A stretch of 40,958 nt of DNA from Flavobacteriales bacterium (GTDB taxonomy: Bacteria; Bacteroidota; Bacteroidia; UBA10329): the NCBI GenBank assembly GCA_018402015.1, contig JAGYJL010000017.1, forward strand, positions 1-40,958, read 5' to 3'. The notes beneath the pieces were generated by a model that saw only the letters and a list, made by a program, of their open reading frames with translations, ran no database searches and was not told the DNA's origin. Positions 18,549-26,494 of the stretch are shown here, piece after piece (positions within the stretch are counted from its first letter, which is position 1; each line of letters starts with the position of its first letter). Position numbers and translations under genes: made by a program.

Positions 18549-19292
18549 ATGAAAAAACTACTTGTTATACCATTGCTTCTTGCAGGCATGCTGGCAAACT
18601 GTCAAACTGCACGAGAAATAATCAAGAAAGCAGATGAGAAAATGCGTGGTTCCACTTCGGCCATAACTGAAATGACGATAACTATCGTGCGGCCCAAATG
18701 GCAGCGCGAAATGACGCTGAAGAGCTGGTCAAAAGGAGAAGAATTGAGCCTTTCTTTAATTAAATCACCTGCCAAAGAAAAAGGTATTACGTTCCTAAAA
18801 AGAGACAAAGAAATTTGGAATTGGATGCCATCGATCGAACGTACGATCAAACTACCTCCAAGTATGATGATGCAAAGCTGGATGGGGACGGACTTTACCA
18901 ACGATGACCTCGTTCGGGAAAGTTCAACCTTGAATGATTATGACCAAAAGGTTGTGGGCGATTCAACCATATTAGGGCGTAAATGTTGGAAAATCCAACT
19001 CGACCCGAAACCAAACGCTCCTGTTGTTTGGGGGAAGCTGATCGTGTTCATCGATCAAAAAGACTACATCCAACTTAGGAGCGAAATGTATGATGAAGAC
19101 GGATCTTTGATCAACATTATGAACTCGTATGATATAAAAGAAATGGGAGGTAAACTGGTTGCTGCAAAAATGGAAATGATTCCCGTTGAAACACCTGGAA
19201 ATAAGACCGTAATGGAATTCACATCCATGGAGTTTGACCAGCCGATGGACGATGAGTTCTTTACACCTGCCAACATGAAACGCATCAAATGA
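18549..19292 (+). CDS. LolA-like outer-membrane lipoprotein-sorting protein
   Basis: The 247-residue product has an N-terminal export signal (MKKLLVIPLLLAGMLANCQ). The cysteine context LANC is a poor lipobox, so both signal peptidase I and II processing are possible. The mature part matches the LolA-like fold seen beside ABC and RND exporters: TAREIIKKADEKMRGSTSAI, KGITFLKRDKEIWNWMPSIE, IKLPPSMMMQSWMGTDFTN and the closing FDQPMDDEFFTPANMKR. LolA-type proteins shield acyl chains while carrying lipoproteins or lipids across the periplasm. Its stop overlaps the start of the first permease (ATGA). In this operon it is the likely periplasmic carrier fed by the ABC transporter. Confidence 0.88.
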   Translation: MKKLLVIPLLLAGMLANCQTAREIIKKADEKMRGSTSAITEMTITIVRPKWQREMTLKSWSKGEELSLSLIKSPAKEKGITFLKRDKEIWNWMPSIERTIKLPPSMMMQSWMGTDFTNDDLVRESSTLNDYDQKVVGDSTILGRKCWKIQLDPKPNAPVVWGKLIVFIDQKDYIQLRSEMYDEDGSLINIMNSYDIKEMGGKLVAAKMEMIPVETPGNKTVMEFTSMEFDQPMDDEFFTPANMKRIK

Positions 19293-20515
19293 TCATGCTG
19301 ATCAAACTCGCTTGGCGAAACATTTGGCGAAATAAGCGGAGGACGTTTATTACCATGGGATCGATATTCTTTGCGGTCATTCTGTCCACCCTTATGATGA
19401 GCTTAAAAGAGGGGATCTATGCCCGAATGATCTCGTCCTTGGTTGGGACTTACACAGGCTACATCCAAATTCACGCTCTAGATTATTGGACCGATAAATC
19501 GCTTGACGACAGCATGGAGATCACAGACAGCCTAATTCAGGTTGTCCTTGAAACAAACGGTGTTACAGGGTATGTTCCGCGGATAGAGAATTTCGCGTTA
19601 GCTGCCTCAAAGGAAATCACCAAAGGTTCCATGGTGGTGGGCATTGACACTGAATTGGAGAAGGCTTATTCCTCCATTCACGAACGAATTTCAGATGGAA
19701 AGTATCTAGAAGAAGGTGATCGATCGGTACTTGTTGGGGCAGGATTGGCAGATTATCTGAACCTAGAGGTTGAGGATACGATCGTTCTGCTTGGCGCGGG
19801 CTATCACGGGGTAAGTGCTGCTGGAAAGTATCCAATAAAAGGCATTGTTACTTTCGGTTCGCCTGACCTAAGCAAGCAGCTCGTTATCCTTCCTTTGGCT
19901 GAAGCCCAATGGTTTTATGGGGCAGAAGGCAAGGTCACCAACATGGTTGTGTTGGTTGATGACCCAGACAATTCCAAAAGAATTGACCAGGCTTTGAAGG
20001 ACAACCTTTCCGACCGTTATGAAGTGATGCATTGGGAAGAAATGAGCCCGGAGATCAAAAACCTGATTGAGACGGACAGAGTAGAGGGCTACGTGTTCAT
20101 GTTCATTCTGTACATGGTCATTTCCTTCGGAATATTCGGCACCATGCTAATGATGATGGCAGAAAGAATGCACGAATTCGGGGTGCTTATCGCGGTTGGA
20201 ATGAAACGCATCAATCTAGCCGGAATGGTTTGGCTTGAAACCGTGATGATATCGCTTATGGGCGCCTTTTGGGGAATGATCGGAGCTTTGCCTGTATGTG
20301 CTTACTTCCATTATTCGCCAATTGAATTTGCAAAAGGAGAAGAAATGGCAAAAATGTACGAGGAGTACGGAATGGAGGCAGTGATGCAGGCATCGATTGA
20401 ACCGGCTGTTTTCATCCAACAGGCAGTTGTGGTGGCTTTGATGGCCACCGTTATTGCCGTCTATCCATTCCTAAAGATTCTCAGGCTGAGAGCTATAAAT
20501 GCAATGCAATCTTAA
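19289..20515 (+). CDS. FtsX/LolE-type ABC transporter permease, first subunit
   Basis: The 408-residue protein has the FtsX-like layout: a cytoplasmic N-terminus with LIKLAWRNIWRNKRRTF, one transmembrane helix (about residues 20-40), a large periplasmic domain of about 220 residues, and three helices in the last 150 residues (VFMFILYMVISFGIFG; IALVGM-like GVLIAVGMKRINLAGMVW; VVVALMATVIAVYPF). It overlaps the LolA-like gene by 4 bases. FtsX/LolE permeases act mechanically, moving lipoproteins or lipids from the outer leaflet of the inner membrane to a periplasmic acceptor. It shares the WRNIWRN start with the next gene, so the two presumably form a heterodimer. Confidence 0.92.
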   Translation: MIMLIKLAWRNIWRNKRRTFITMGSIFFAVILSTLMMSLKEGIYARMISSLVGTYTGYIQIHALDYWTDKSLDDSMEITDSLIQVVLETNGVTGYVPRIENFALAASKEITKGSMVVGIDTELEKAYSSIHERISDGKYLEEGDRSVLVGAGLADYLNLEVEDTIVLLGAGYHGVSAAGKYPIKGIVTFGSPDLSKQLVILPLAEAQWFYGAEGKVTNMVVLVDDPDNSKRIDQALKDNLSDRYEVMHWEEMSPEIKNLIETDRVEGYVFMFILYMVISFGIFGTMLMMMAERMHEFGVLIAVGMKRINLAGMVWLETVMISLMGAFWGMIGALPVCAYFHYSPIEFAKGEEMAKMYEEYGMEAVMQASIEPAVFIQQAVVVALMATVIAVYPFLKILRLRAINAMQS

Positions 20516-20534
20516 AAAGCGTTAACGAAGAGAT

Positions 20535-21740
20535 ATGCTGGTTAAAATCGCTTGGCGGAATATTTGGAGAAACACTACCCGTAGTGTAGTGGTGATCATT
20601 GCCATTGCGCTCGGCCTGTGGGCCGGTGTGTTTGCTTCGGCCTTTGTGCAAGGCATGATGAGGCAGAAAATTGAAACTGTGATCAAGGCCGAGATGTCTG
20701 ATTTCCAATTTCACAGACCTGGCTTTACAGATGAATACTTGGCCAAACTCTACATGCAGAACGGAGAAGAAATTCGTTCCAAAGTCGGTACTGAAGAATC
20801 GGTAATTGCTTCTTCTGGCCGACTGATAAGCATGGGAATGGTTGGATCCGCAAAGCAGAATGGCGCTATTAAGATCGTAGGGATCGATCCTGATGATGAA
20901 GCAGCGGTAACAGGCCTGAACGAGCAGGTTTTGGATGGCGAATATTTTGAAGGTGTAATGCGTAATCCGATTCTGATAAGTCAGGCAACAGCAGAAAAAT
21001 TCAGAGTAAAGTTGAAGTCGAAACTCATACTCACATTACAAGATGTAGATGGCGAGATCATAGCTGGTGCTTTCCGAGTGGTTGGCATTTACAAAACGGA
21101 GAATGTGATGTTTGATAGAATGAACGTCTACGTCCGTCAGGATGATCTAAGAAAACTCATCAAGATTGAAACGGGCTTACACGAAATTGCCGTTTCGCTC
21201 AACGATCATGATCTGGCCGACCCAATGGCCACTAAGTATCAAGTGATCCATCCAGACCTTTCCGTGCAATCTTGGCTCGACCTTGCAACCGGTATGAGAA
21301 TGATGGTTGATATGATCGATGTGTACATATACTACATTGTTGGAATCATCTTGGTCGCACTGCTATTCAGTATACTCAACACCATGTTAATGGCTGTTCT
21401 GGAGCGCGTTCGCGAGATCGGAATGCTGATGGCCGTTGGCATGACAAAAGGAAAAGTCTTCTTCATGATCATGCTTGAGACCTTGATCCTTACAATGATC
21501 GGAGGGCCGCTTGGATTGCTGATATCCTGGGCATTTGTGACCTATTATGGCGTAAACGGAATTGACCTTGGCGGAGCCTATGATGAAGTCGGTTTTTCGT
21601 CCGTGATCTATCCGTTTTTAGATGGTCGGAGTTATCTGGATGTAACGTTCATGGTGGTCATCATGGCCATTGTCGCAGCTATTTATCCAGCTATAAAAGC
21701 ATTGAATTTGAACCCGGTTGAAGCAATTAGAAAGATATGA
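20535..21740 (+). CDS. FtsX/LolE-type ABC transporter permease, second subunit
   Basis: At 401 residues it is a paralogue of the preceding permease. It starts LVKIAWRNIWRNTTRSVVVI and has the same helix - periplasmic domain - three helix order. The C-terminal part contains NTMLMAVLERVREIGMLMAV, the coupling-helix region typical of MacB/LolE permeases, and ends NLNPVEAIRKI. A gap of 19 bases separates it from the first permease. Its stop overlaps the ATPase start (ATGA). It is predicted to pair with the first permease to form the transmembrane part of the exporter. Confidence 0.92.
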   Translation: MLVKIAWRNIWRNTTRSVVVIIAIALGLWAGVFASAFVQGMMRQKIETVIKAEMSDFQFHRPGFTDEYLAKLYMQNGEEIRSKVGTEESVIASSGRLISMGMVGSAKQNGAIKIVGIDPDDEAAVTGLNEQVLDGEYFEGVMRNPILISQATAEKFRVKLKSKLILTLQDVDGEIIAGAFRVVGIYKTENVMFDRMNVYVRQDDLRKLIKIETGLHEIAVSLNDHDLADPMATKYQVIHPDLSVQSWLDLATGMRMMVDMIDVYIYYIVGIILVALLFSILNTMLMAVLERVREIGMLMAVGMTKGKVFFMIMLETLILTMIGGPLGLLISWAFVTYYGVNGIDLGGAYDEVGFSSVIYPFLDGRSYLDVTFMVVIMAIVAAIYPAIKALNLNPVEAIRKI

Positions 21741-22423
21741 GCAAGTTCGTAATAGAAACCAAAGACCTGTGCAAGACCTATGAAGGCGTTGTGCCGGTAC
21801 AAGCGGTCAATAAGGTCAACCTTCAGATTGAAGATGACGAATTCACCGCCATTATTGGTCCTTCTGGTTCGGGTAAAACCACTCTCCTGAATATGATCGG
21901 AGGATTGGACAGACCTACCTCAGGACAAATGCTCGTCAATGGTCAGAACCTTGCCGAATTAAGCGATAACCAACTAATTGATTTTCGATTAAAACACATC
22001 GGTTTCGTCTTTCAGAGTTACAATCTCATACCCGTACTTACGGCCAAAGAAAATACCGAGTTCATCATGCTTCTACAGAAGCTTCCGAAAGAGCAGAGAG
22101 ACGCGCGCGTTGAACAATTGCTGGAAGAGGTTGGTCTGGCCGATAAGAAAGATAGCCGACCATCTCAATTATCTGGCGGTCAGCAACAACGGGTGGCTGT
22201 GGCCCGCGCCCTCGCTTCCAAACCTGACTTTGTTCTAGCTGATGAGCCAACGGCTAATCTAGATTCGCACAGTGCATTCAATCTGCTTGATATTATGGCA
22301 AGGTTGAATAAAGAAGAAGGAATCACATTCGTTTTTTCAACTCATGATCAGCGTGTAATTGAACGTGCCAGGCGAGTAGTAACGCTGGTAGATGGGGAAA
22401 TCGTTTCAGATGAACGGAAATAG
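21737..22423 (+). CDS. LolD/MacB-type ABC transporter ATP-binding protein
   Basis: The 228-residue ATPase has an intact motif set: Walker A GPSGSGKT (41-48), Q-loop VFQSYNLIPV (about 91-100), signature LSGGQQQR (145-152), Walker B VLADEP (166-171) and the switch His in FSTHD (about 203). The closest general family is LolD/MacB/FtsE, matching the two FtsX-type permeases. It powers the exporter from the cytoplasmic face. It overlaps the second permease by 4 bases and the following barrel gene by 14 bases, showing the whole set is one transcription and translation unit. Confidence 0.95.
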   Translation: MSKFVIETKDLCKTYEGVVPVQAVNKVNLQIEDDEFTAIIGPSGSGKTTLLNMIGGLDRPTSGQMLVNGQNLAELSDNQLIDFRLKHIGFVFQSYNLIPVLTAKENTEFIMLLQKLPKEQRDARVEQLLEEVGLADKKDSRPSQLSGGQQQRVAVARALASKPDFVLADEPTANLDSHSAFNLLDIMARLNKEEGITFVFSTHDQRVIERARRVVTLVDGEIVSDERK

Positions 22424-23639
22424 GATCATCGGATTTCTATTGACCTTGGCCTTGTGTTCGATGGGTGCAATTGCACAAGACAGCACCGCGGTCAAGCCGA
22501 AGCGAAAATTCAAGGATATCGTTACGCTTAACGGCTATCTGAAAAACCTGAACATCGTTTCTTTTTCTCCCAATAAACTCATTGGTAACTCCAACGAGCA
22601 ATTCCTGCACAACCGACTCAACCTCCGCATTTATCCTGTAAAAGGGCTGACCGTAGCGGCCGAATTACGCTCTCGTTTCTTCTATGCCGGTGCCACTGCA
22701 AACTCTCCCGTGGCCAAAGATGCGATGCAACTGGACCCCGGTCTTGTTGATATGAATTGGAACATTGGCAACAACGTTAATCCAGTTCATCTCAATACCA
22801 CACTCGACCGTCTTTGGGTGGGCTGGGGAAACGATAAAGTGGACATTCGAGTGGGTCGGCAGCGCATCAATTGGGGCATTAACACGGCTTGGAATCCGAA
22901 CGATATTTTCAACGCCTTCAACTTTGTGAACTTCGATTACGAAGAAATGCCAGGAGCAGATGCCTTTCGTTTTCAATACTTTGGAAAGAACATGAGCGGT
23001 TTCGAAATTGCCGTAGCCCCGCATCGCAGCTGGAAACGATCTACCGCAGCATTCATGTACAAATTCAATGCTAAGAACTACGATTTCCAATTTATTGCTG
23101 GGCAGTACCAGACCGATATTACGGCTGGTTTCGGTTTTGCCGGAAATGCAGGAAATGCAGGGTTGAAAGGAGAAATACAGTGGTTTGGGCCGTACGAGGG
23201 TTTCGTGGATAGCATACATACGGTAACCGCTTCGGTAACAGCCGATTATTCATTCTCCAACTCACTGTATCTGAGCGGATCTGTTCTGTACAGTTCAAAC
23301 GGAATTGATGATGCAGACCCTGCAAAATTGGCCACATTCTTTACCGGTGCCGCCCTAACCGCCAAGAACCTGATGCCAACGAAATACAACGCGCTTATAA
23401 CGCTATCCTACCCCGCCACTCCGCTTATCGGAATCAGTTTTTCTGCCCTTTATGGTTACGGTCCAAATCTGCTTTTTCTGAGCCCGGGTATTACATATTC
23501 CATCGTAGAGAATTGGGATGTTTTCTTGGTAGGTCAGTTGTTCTTTTCCGAATTCCCCGAAATAACATCAACAGGTATTACAAGCTCGTATCAGAATCTG
23601 AGCAACAGCATTTTCCTACGGTTGAAGTGGAGTTTCTGA
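22410..23639 (+). CDS. Outer-membrane beta-barrel (porin-like) protein of the export operon
   Basis: From the ATG at 22410 the protein is about 409 residues with a signal peptide (IIGFLLTLALCSMGAIAQ). The rest is a long run of amphipathic strands ending in aromatic-terminated FLRLKWSF, as expected of an outer-membrane barrel. A segment DIRVGRQRINWGINTAWNP followed by NDIFNAFNF is like that of the DUF1302/alginate-export-type barrels. It overlaps the ATPase gene by 14 bases, so it belongs to the operon. It could be the outer-membrane exit or acceptor for whatever the ABC/LolA-like pair carries. The barrel nature is well supported; the substrate is not known. Confidence 0.78.
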   Translation: MNGNRIIGFLLTLALCSMGAIAQDSTAVKPKRKFKDIVTLNGYLKNLNIVSFSPNKLIGNSNEQFLHNRLNLRIYPVKGLTVAAELRSRFFYAGATANSPVAKDAMQLDPGLVDMNWNIGNNVNPVHLNTTLDRLWVGWGNDKVDIRVGRQRINWGINTAWNPNDIFNAFNFVNFDYEEMPGADAFRFQYFGKNMSGFEIAVAPHRSWKRSTAAFMYKFNAKNYDFQFIAGQYQTDITAGFGFAGNAGNAGLKGEIQWFGPYEGFVDSIHTVTASVTADYSFSNSLYLSGSVLYSSNGIDDADPAKLATFFTGAALTAKNLMPTKYNALITLSYPATPLIGISFSALYGYGPNLLFLSPGITYSIVENWDVFLVGQLFFSEFPEITSTGITSSYQNLSNSIFLRLKWSF

Positions 23640-23674
23640 AGTTTCTCCTATCTTGCTAGGCAAATTTCAACTAC

Positions 23675-24073
23675 ATGAAACTACTTCGACTCCTCCCAAT
23701 TCTATCCATTGTCCTGTTCGCTTCTTGCGATAACATGTTTCCATTCAATGACGACATTACCAAGAAGGATGTTTACGGAGAATGGCGCCCGGTGCAGTAC
23801 GAACAAGATGGTGTTACCACAGAACCGACCGTTGAGCAACGGAACGATTTCATTCGTTTCAATGAAGACAAAACTTTTGTTTGCCAGGAAAAATCGGTGG
23901 TGGTTGAAGGAGATTGGTATTTCAATGGCCTGGATAACTCTATTAACATTATGGACGAGGAAGACCCGACCAATTGTATTCCGTTGACCGTACAGTCTGT
24001 GAACGAGACAGAAATGGTTTATAAAATGCCTGTAGATGATGGTGGTGAGATGACCATTTGGTTGGTCAAATGA
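23675..24073 (+). CDS. Small lipocalin-like lipoprotein
   Basis: The 132-residue product has a lipoprotein signal peptide (LLRLLPILSIVLFASC, Cys at about 19). The mature part has the lipocalin-like/YceI-size pattern common in Bacteroidota: DVYGEWRPVQYEQDG, IRFNEDKTFVCQEK, GDWYFNG and a final MTIWLVK strand. It follows the barrel gene by 35 bases and is closed by a terminator, so it may be the last gene of the export operon or may have its own promoter. No specific function is recognised. Confidence 0.7.
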   Translation: MKLLRLLPILSIVLFASCDNMFPFNDDITKKDVYGEWRPVQYEQDGVTTEPTVEQRNDFIRFNEDKTFVCQEKSVVVEGDWYFNGLDNSINIMDEEDPTNCIPLTVQSVNETEMVYKMPVDDGGEMTIWLVK

Positions 24074-24093
24074 TAATGCCTGAAATTGAGTTG

Positions 24094-24127
24094 AAGAAGC
24101 CCGTCAATTGATGGGCTTCTTGCTTTT
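24094..24127 (+). terminator. Rho-independent terminator after the small lipoprotein gene
   Basis: AAGAAGCCCGTCA / TGATGGGCTTCTT forms a long stem (one mismatch) with an AT loop, followed by GCTTTT. It ends the operon that began at tetR, or at least the lipoprotein gene. Confidence 0.85.
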
Positions 24128-24142
24128 ATCGATATTGGCAAG

Positions 24143-25360
24143 ATGAAGTCGGCACGCGTTGTAGCACTGGTTGTTCTCTGCTTTGGTTTCCTGTTCAACG
24201 AATGGGCTTTCCGGCTTGTTTCTCCCGTTGAACCCATTGACAGTTTTCTGCGACTGATGACGCTTTTCCTTGATGCGTTCATCCTTGTTTTTGTGCTGAG
24301 TTTCCTTTGGAGAAATATGACGTTCTCTGCCCGTCTGAAACAGCTGACGAATAACCATGTCAGATCTGTTCTGGTTTATTTGGGTTGCTTTCTGAGTTAC
24401 TGCCTATTGATGTCGGTAGAATTCAGTTGCAGGTACTATTTCAAGCATGTTTACAAAGCTCCTTACTCTGAGAAAACCTACTGGGAACCGAGTGCATGTA
24501 TCCGCGATTCCATTTTAGGAACAGCCCTTTCAAAGGATTCCGTCACAACGCATGCCTATGTCATCAACGATTCGCTCATTTACAAACAGGCATATAGTAC
24601 CGATGAATTCAGAAGACGCATTACCCCGACCACAAGACCCGATTCTGTGTACAACGAATTTGCTATGGTTACGGGATGTTCGTTTGCCTTCGGATACGGA
24701 CTGAAGGAGCGGGAAACGCTCGGTTTCTTTCTAGATAGCATAACAGGAAAGCGTGGTTACAATTATGGTGTGGCCGGACATGGTACGCAGCAAACACTTG
24801 CCTTGCTGCAATCGCGTGATCTGCATGCGGAGTTGCACGAACCGAACGGAGTGTTGATCCATCTTTTCATAGATGATCACATTAAGAGATTGATCGGTTC
24901 GCGCAGATTGATCAAGCTGTGGGCATCGAACTTCCCGTATTATTACTTGGAAGACGGAGAACTGAAACGGGATGGCAGTTTTTGGACAGGAAGACATCTG
25001 ACATCCCGCTTCTATCGTGCCATCAGTCAAAGTGCATTTATCGATCTCTTTGATATCGATATTCCATGGTTTGTACGCAATGATCACATGGAACTTTTTG
25101 GTGCCGTGCTGAAGGAATCGCAGAAGGAGTTCTTGAAGCAATATCCAGAGGGGAAATTCCTTGTGGTAATTGGCCCGAACAGCGAATTGGCGGAGCGTGC
25201 TGTAGCTGCATTACAAGCACAAAAAATTGATGTTCTGGATCTTTCCAATCTCTTGGACAAAGAAGAAAAACGATACAAGATCCATTGGACAGAGGGGCAT
25301 CCCAATGCCAATTACTATCGCGAAGTAGCCGTAGCAATTGATGCGTATCTGAAGGATTGA
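24143..25360 (+). CDS. Membrane-anchored SGNH-hydrolase-like protein
   Basis: The 405-residue protein begins with three hydrophobic helices (about residues 5-25, 35-57 and 72-95) and continues with a periplasmic domain. That domain has SGNH features. Block I reads TGCSFAFGYGL, where most relatives have GDSFTFG, so the Asp is replaced by Cys but the nucleophile Ser is kept. A block II/III-like NYGVAGHGTQQ and a block V-like EGHPNANYYREVA with the catalytic His are also seen. SGNH enzymes of this type add or remove acyl groups on glycans. It is 19 bases upstream of gtrA and probably co-transcribed with it, suggesting a role in surface glycan modification. Activity is not certain. Confidence 0.7.
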   Translation: MKSARVVALVVLCFGFLFNEWAFRLVSPVEPIDSFLRLMTLFLDAFILVFVLSFLWRNMTFSARLKQLTNNHVRSVLVYLGCFLSYCLLMSVEFSCRYYFKHVYKAPYSEKTYWEPSACIRDSILGTALSKDSVTTHAYVINDSLIYKQAYSTDEFRRRITPTTRPDSVYNEFAMVTGCSFAFGYGLKERETLGFFLDSITGKRGYNYGVAGHGTQQTLALLQSRDLHAELHEPNGVLIHLFIDDHIKRLIGSRRLIKLWASNFPYYYLEDGELKRDGSFWTGRHLTSRFYRAISQSAFIDLFDIDIPWFVRNDHMELFGAVLKESQKEFLKQYPEGKFLVVIGPNSELAERAVAALQAQKIDVLDLSNLLDKEEKRYKIHWTEGHPNANYYREVAVAIDAYLKD

Positions 25361-25379
25361 TTATTCTGATATTGCGCCT

Positions 25380-25769
25380 ATGGAATGGCTTACTAATCTG
25401 TTTAAGAAAGACCTGAGCACGTTTGTACGTTTCTCCTTGGTCGGTGCCGTTTGGACAGCCATCAATATTGGTTCAGACATTCTACTCATCGATCATTGGA
25501 ATCTGCCTGGTTGGCTTGGTGCTTTGATCGGCTACGTGATCCTTTACATTGGCCGCTACTACAGTTACCTGTGGCTTAAGGTTCTGGAACCTCAGTTCTG
25601 GAAATACGTGTATTCCACAGCCATTTTTACGGCCGTAATGTGGGGAATGAAGATCGTTGCAACCGACTTTTTAGAATATCCCGCCATGATCGCTTCGCCC
25701 GTCATTACGCTATTGGCTTTTGTGCTCAAATACTTCTTCTACAAGAGCATCAGACTCATTAAAGAATAG
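25380..25769 (+). CDS. GtrA family membrane protein (putative lipid-linked sugar flippase)
   Basis: The 129-residue protein has four transmembrane helices and the GtrA family pattern: FVRFSLVGAVWTAINIGSDI near the N-terminus, LGALIGYVILYIGRYYSYLW in the middle and AFVLKYFFYKSIRLI at the end. GtrA/GtcA proteins are thought to flip polyprenyl-phosphate-linked monosaccharides to the outer side of the inner membrane. The matching GtrB-like glycosyltransferase (31930-32859) and a YfhO protein (28985-31933) lie nearby. Its stop is 1 base away from the convergent recO stop. Confidence 0.88.
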   Translation: MEWLTNLFKKDLSTFVRFSLVGAVWTAINIGSDILLIDHWNLPGWLGALIGYVILYIGRYYSYLWLKVLEPQFWKYVYSTAIFTAVMWGMKIVATDFLEYPAMIASPVITLLAFVLKYFFYKSIRLIKE

Positions 25770-25770
25770 G

Positions 25771-26493
25771 TCAGCCAAGCACTTCTTCCAGCACCTTGTG
25801 CGATGTGATCTCTTTCATCCCATCCAAGTGGAATCGGAAGAAGTCTATCAGTTTTTGAACCAGGGTTCTGCGTTGCTCATTGCTCATCTTAACAGCATCG
25901 AAACTGCTCATACCAACCAGCAACAGCTTATTGAAAACCGTTGTAAGGGGTTCTTCTATAACATGCGGATGAAAGGGTTCTGATCTGGTAAACTCGCCTT
26001 CGGCCAGATCGAAATAGAGCTCACCCGCTTCCTGCGGTTGCGGGTAAAAGCCCAGAAACCGAGAGAATTCGATCATGAATTTGAGATGGAAATTGGCTGG
26101 AGAGGCTTCGTGATCATCTAACAGAAGAATGGAACTGCGCAGAAACTTGAAGAGTTCAGTGTTTGTCTCCTCCTCGCCTATCGACCGACCAATGATCTCG
26201 GAAACGAAAAGTGCAATGCAGGTTTTAACCGGGTCGAATGGTATTGAAAGCAGCGCGCTTTCCCGTTCAATGTTCCGCAGCGTGTGCAGGTTTTTCCGTT
26301 CATCGTTAGAGAACGAGATCTCAACCAGACTAAGGGGCTGTAGCAGACTGAGTTTAGAGAGTGCGTTCTTGCCTTTTCCGGTGCGCACCATAAATGCCCT
26401 CAGGCCTTTTTCCTTGGTATAGATGCGGGCTATTACAGAGCTATCGGAATAGCGCAGCGAACTGAGCACTATGCCGCTGCTGTTCAGGATCAT
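25771..26493 (-). CDS. recO: DNA repair protein RecO
   Basis: From the ATG at 26493 the protein is 240 residues. The N-terminal OB-fold is recognisable as ILNSSGIVLSSLRYSDSSVI, then ARIYTKEKGLRAFMVRTGKG. The C-terminal helical domain includes FMIEFSRFLGFYPQP and the YFDLAEGEF stretch. The four-cysteine zinc site of some RecO proteins is absent. RecO works with RecR and RecF to load RecA on SSB-coated DNA. The open frame extends further upstream into porZ, but the family start is at 26493, 1 base after the porZ stop, so recO is probably translated downstream of porZ on one transcript. Confidence 0.92.
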   Translation of the reverse strand: MILNSSGIVLSSLRYSDSSVIARIYTKEKGLRAFMVRTGKGKNALSKLSLLQPLSLVEISFSNDERKNLHTLRNIERESALLSIPFDPVKTCIALFVSEIIGRSIGEEETNTELFKFLRSSILLLDDHEASPANFHLKFMIEFSRFLGFYPQPQEAGELYFDLAEGEFTRSEPFHPHVIEEPLTTVFNKLLLVGMSSFDAVKMSNEQRRTLVQKLIDFFRFHLDGMKEITSHKVLEEVLG

Positions 26494-26494
26494 A

